In this document: positions 6,127 through 8,246 of the stretch, one piece after another
Layout: the number at the start of each line of letters is the position of its first letter
How positions within the stretch are numbered: the first letter of the stretch is position 1
Assembly: GCA_025456385.1 (NCBI GenBank)
Contig: JALOKS010000105.1
Span: 1-8,246, forward strand
Length of the DNA stretch: 8,246 nucleotides
Source: Thermoanaerobaculales bacterium
GTDB lineage: Bacteria; Acidobacteriota; Thermoanaerobaculia; Thermoanaerobaculales; Sulfomarinibacteraceae
Direction: 5' to 3'
Notes under the pieces: model-generated
What the model was told of the DNA's origin: nothing
Databases searched by the model: none
What the model saw: the letters and a program-made list of their open reading frames with translations, nothing else
Made by a program: the position numbers and the translations under genes

Positions 6127-6999
6127 TCAGAGCTGGCTCACCGTGTAGCCGCGCCCGCGCAGCAGCGCGACGAGGCCCTCGGGCCCGACGAGGTGCAGCG
6201 CGCCGACCACCACCAGGGCGTCGCGGTCGCCGGCAAGCAGCGCCTCGATGCGCTCGAGCCAGGCGCGGTTGCGGGCGGCGACCATCTTCTCGCGCAGCGC
6301 CGGCAGCTCGGCGAACTCGCTGCCGAGAAGTCTCTCGACGGGCGCGACGTCGCCGACCCGCCAGCTCGCCGCGACCTCGTCGAGGAGCGGCACCATGGTC
6401 TCGAGCTCGTCCAGGGTCGAGCGCAGGAAGGCGACGCTCTCCTCGGCGCTGAGACCGGTGAAGAGCCCGAGCTGCTCCTCCACCGTCTCGAGCGCCCGGC
6501 GCTCCTTGCCGTCGTCGCTGGCGCGCCGGCTGAGGTGCAGGTCGAGGCCGGCCGACGGCTGGTAGCCGGCGCGCGCGAGCTCGAGGCCCGCCACCGACAG
6601 CGCCGCCATCCACGGCTTCATGAACTGCAGGGCCGCCGGCGCGAGGCCGGTACCCTGAACCGTCGCCGCGAGGCGCCCCCACAGCTCGGGGCCGATCTCC
6701 TGCTCCAGCGTGCGGCCGCCCTCGAGGCTGCCGGCGGCCAGCATCCTGAAGGCGGCGCCGTTCATCTCGTCGAGATCGACCTCGAAGACCACGACCTCGG
6801 CCGCGGCGAAGGCCACCTCGATGGCCGGCGGCAGCGGGTAGGACTCGGGCTTCATGGCGTGGATCGATCCCAGAAGGTGGACCGTGGTCTCCCCACGCTG
6901 GACGCGCCACATGAAGACCGAGCCCTGGCCGTCTGCGGCCGGCAGGCCGGCGGCGGCGAGCAGCACGGCGAGGAGCGTGTAGGTCGTGGGGCGTTTCAT
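6127..6999 (-). CDS. TraB/GumN family exported protein
   Basis: 290 residues from the ATG at 6999 with GGAGG 4 bases upstream. The first ~25 residues (MKRPTTYTLLAVLLAAAGLP then AADGQG) form a signal peptide, so export to the periplasm is expected. The family hallmarks are both present: GSIHAMKP with GSIH at 44-47, and GALHLVGPEGL with GALH at 266-269 close to the C-terminus. EVDLDEMN about 40 residues after the first motif supplies the usual acidic residue. Members of this superfamily include the animal TIKI metalloproteases, in which the two G-x-x-H motifs are thought to contribute to metal binding, but bacterial GumN-like proteins have no firm biochemical role. Length is typical for the bacterial branch. 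It stands upstream of the deacetylase gene with a 68-base gap occupied by the octamer repeat, so co-transcription is uncertain. Confidence 0.92.
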   Translation of the reverse strand: MKRPTTYTLLAVLLAAAGLPAADGQGSVFMWRVQRGETTVHLLGSIHAMKPESYPLPPAIEVAFAAAEVVVFEVDLDEMNGAAFRMLAAGSLEGGRTLEQEIGPELWGRLAATVQGTGLAPAALQFMKPWMAALSVAGLELARAGYQPSAGLDLHLSRRASDDGKERRALETVEEQLGLFTGLSAEESVAFLRSTLDELETMVPLLDEVAASWRVGDVAPVERLLGSEFAELPALREKMVAARNRAWLERIEALLAGDRDALVVVGALHLVGPEGLVALLRGRGYTVSQL

Positions 7000-7017
7000 C
7001 GGGCCTCCGAGTCTGCA

Positions 7018-7025
7018 AGTGTAAC
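7018..7025 (-). promoter_or_regulatory. Candidate -10 region of the TraB-like gene
   Basis: On the minus strand GTTACACT (7025-7018) contains TACACT, a 4-of-6 match to a -10 hexamer, 18 bases before the ATG at 6999 and ahead of the GGAGG ribosome site. The heptamer repeat covers the place where a -35 box would lie, and no good -35 match is seen. Confidence 0.25.
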
Positions 7026-7033
7026 GGAGGGAG

Positions 7034-7066
7034 ATTTCGGATTTCGGATTTCGAATTTCGGATTTG
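7034..7066. repeat. Tandem ATTTCGG heptamer repeat, 4 copies plus a partial
   Basis: ATTTCGG occurs at 7034-7040 and 7041-7047, ATTTCGA at 7048-7054, ATTTCGG at 7055-7061, then the degraded ATTTGCGG. On the other strand it reads as CCGAAAT repeats directly upstream of the TraB-like gene. In-frame read-through of such repeats gives the peptide pattern IRNSKSEIRN, which I associate with spurious ORFs in many GC-rich genomes, so this is a widespread non-coding repeat type. Confidence 0.85.
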
Positions 7067-7139
7067 CGGACTGAGCCCTCGAGAATTGCCTGCGATCACG
7101 GAGGCGCTGGGAAGGAGGCGGCGTGGCGCCGCCCCCTCC
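7067..7139. other. Short non-coding stretch between repeat blocks
   Basis: Between the heptamer repeat and the tandem GTCATCC units I see no credible gene, promoter or RNA. Part of the larger 474-base spacer (7000-7473) between two divergent genes. Confidence 0.5.
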
Positions 7140-7299
7140 TGCGTCCTGAGCGAGCGCAGCGACCGCCCCCGCGTGTCATCCCGAGCGAGCGAGCGCGGCG
7201 GCCACCCCATCTGTCATCCTGAGCGAGGCCGTGATGCGGCCACCCCTACCTGTCATCCTGAGCGAGGCCGCCCGGCGGCCGAGTCGAAGGATCCCGTGA
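7140..7299 (+). repeat. Four tandem degenerate copies of the TGTCATCCTGAGCGAG element
   Basis: The left-half motif starts at 7140 (TGCGTCCTGAGCGAG), 7174 (TGTCATCCCGAGCGAG), 7212 and 7251 (TGTCATCCTGAGCGAG), giving unit lengths of 34, 38 and 39 bases. The first three end in a GCGGCC/CCCC-type tail. Only the last unit carries the right half GAGTCGAAGGATCCCGTGA (7281-7299), making a full element of 49 bases. In the last unit the middle part (7268-7281) contains GGCCGCC and GGCGGCC, which can fold on itself. No reading frame here resembles a protein. Confidence 0.8.
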
Positions 7300-7330
7300 A
7301 GTCCCCGGAGAGTGTCCCGTGCTCCGGTTT

Positions 7331-7398
7331 GCGATCTCGCGTCACGGGGTCCCTCGACTCGCTCCGGCGCTGCGCGCCGTCGCTCGCTCGGGATGACA
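7331..7398 (-). repeat. Inverted full copy of the TGTCATCC...GTCGAAGGATC element
   Basis: Read on the minus strand from 7398 it begins TGTCATCCCGAGCGAG, has a GC-rich middle of about 22 bases, then GAGTCGAGGGACCCCGTGA down to 7342 and a tail matching 460-471. Together with the plus-oriented unit at 7251-7299 it forms a large inverted pair around a 30-40 base loop. The pair lies just upstream of the cyclophilin gene. Confidence 0.8.
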
Positions 7399-7473
7399 GC
7401 GGACGGATGTCGCGCGCAGCGCCGTGCTATCGTTCCTCCTCCGCGGCCGCGCGCCGCGCCGAAAGGAGCCCTC

Positions 7474-7989
<516 letters not shown>

Positions 7990-8074
7990 GGCGAGCGGCG
8001 CGTCGCAGCCGCGAGTCGATGGGCCTCGTCCGGGAAGCGACGAGGATCGTGGCGTGGCGGCCGTTGCGCCACAT

Positions 8075-8142
8075 CACGAGATCCTTCGACTGCGCCGCGA
8101 CCCTTCGGGTCCCGGCTCAGCTCCCAGTGGCAGGTTCATCCC
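8075..8142 (-). repeat. Degenerate minus-oriented copy of the GTCATCC...GTCGAAGGATC element
   Basis: On the minus strand GCAGTCGAAGGATCTCGTG (8093-8075) is the right half of the dispersed element, and GGGATGAAC (8142-8134) is a decayed left half. The intervening DNA holds a small stem GACCC/GGGTC (8099-8111). It lies downstream of the cyclophilin gene. Confidence 0.6.
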
Positions 8143-8194
8143 GTCACGCGAGACGCGCGGCAAAAACACCGCGGTGGCAACGGTGACCCTGGTG

Positions 8195-8215
8195 GGGCAG
8201 CCGTCCCGGCTGCCC
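8195..8215. other. Perfect 9-base-pair hairpin, possible terminator or repeat
   Basis: GGGCAGCCG at 8195-8203 pairs perfectly with CGGCTGCCC at 8207-8215 across the loop TCC. There is no T run after it, and it lies about 205 bases past the cyclophilin stop, so a Rho-independent terminator for that gene is doubtful. It may be another dispersed palindromic element. Otherwise I see no gene in 7990-8246. Confidence 0.45.
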
Positions 8216-8246
8216 GACGGTGAAGCCAGAGGTGTCATGCTTCCTG

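Noticed and set aside
7140..7300. Possible CRISPR array because of ~38-base periodicity
   Set aside because: Units are directly abutting with no unique spacers, are degenerate, and the same halves occur elsewhere singly and inverted. No cas genes are nearby.
7312..7473. Longer upstream start for the cyclophilin (GTG/ATG at 7312)
   Set aside because: The added 54 residues are translated from the repeat element, while the ATG at 7474 has an AAAGGAG site and starts exactly at the fold.

Overview
The window is very GC-rich DNA (roughly 70 % or more by eye) with tightly packed genes. Five complete genes and one truncated gene are read from the minus strand or diverge from it, and the spacers carry dispersed and tandem short repeats. 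Gene content plus the repeat families (GTCATCCTGAGCGAG...GTCGAAGGATC boilerplate, ATTTCGG heptamers, AACGTT octamers) suggest a Gram-negative-type bacterium, possibly Acidobacteriota (Thermoanaerobaculia-like) or a myxobacterial relative. This lineage call is an inference from general familiarity and is not decisive.

Layout in the direction of transcription of the minus strand: a TraB/GumN-family secreted protein (6999 to 6127); a short AT-rich island of octamer repeats (6085-6120); a large histone-deacetylase-fold protein with an unusual C-terminal extension (6058 to 4196); a short-chain dehydrogenase resembling DprE2 (4148 to 3393); an FAD-dependent oxidase resembling DprE1 (3390 to 1975); an S13 D-Ala-D-Ala carboxypeptidase resembling PBP4 (1970 to 492); a repeat remnant; and the N-terminal part of a secreted protein of unknown function (380 to beyond the left edge). 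On the plus strand, separated from traB by a 474-base repeat-rich spacer, lies a cytoplasmic cyclophilin (7474-7989). The last 257 bases hold no recognisable gene but carry repeat remnants and a perfect hairpin.

The functional core is the DprE2-like/DprE1-like pair followed with 4 bases between stop and start by a periplasmic cell-wall peptidase. In actinobacteria DprE1 and DprE2 together epimerise decaprenyl-phosphoryl-ribose to decaprenyl-phosphoryl-arabinose for the cell wall. The adjacency here suggests a lipid-linked pentose (or other sugar) epimerisation step in envelope building, coupled in expression with peptidoglycan trimming. No prenyltransferase (UbiA/DPPR synthase) or glycosyltransferase lies in the window, so the substrate is unknown. 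The upstream deacetylase-fold protein may be part of the same transcription unit, although a candidate promoter sits between it and the dehydrogenase.

The best candidates for something undescribed are the roughly 275-residue C-terminal domain fused to the deacetylase and the DprE1/DprE2-like pair outside its classical setting. That DprE1-like protein has Ala where the mycobacterial enzyme has the benzothiazinone-target Cys.
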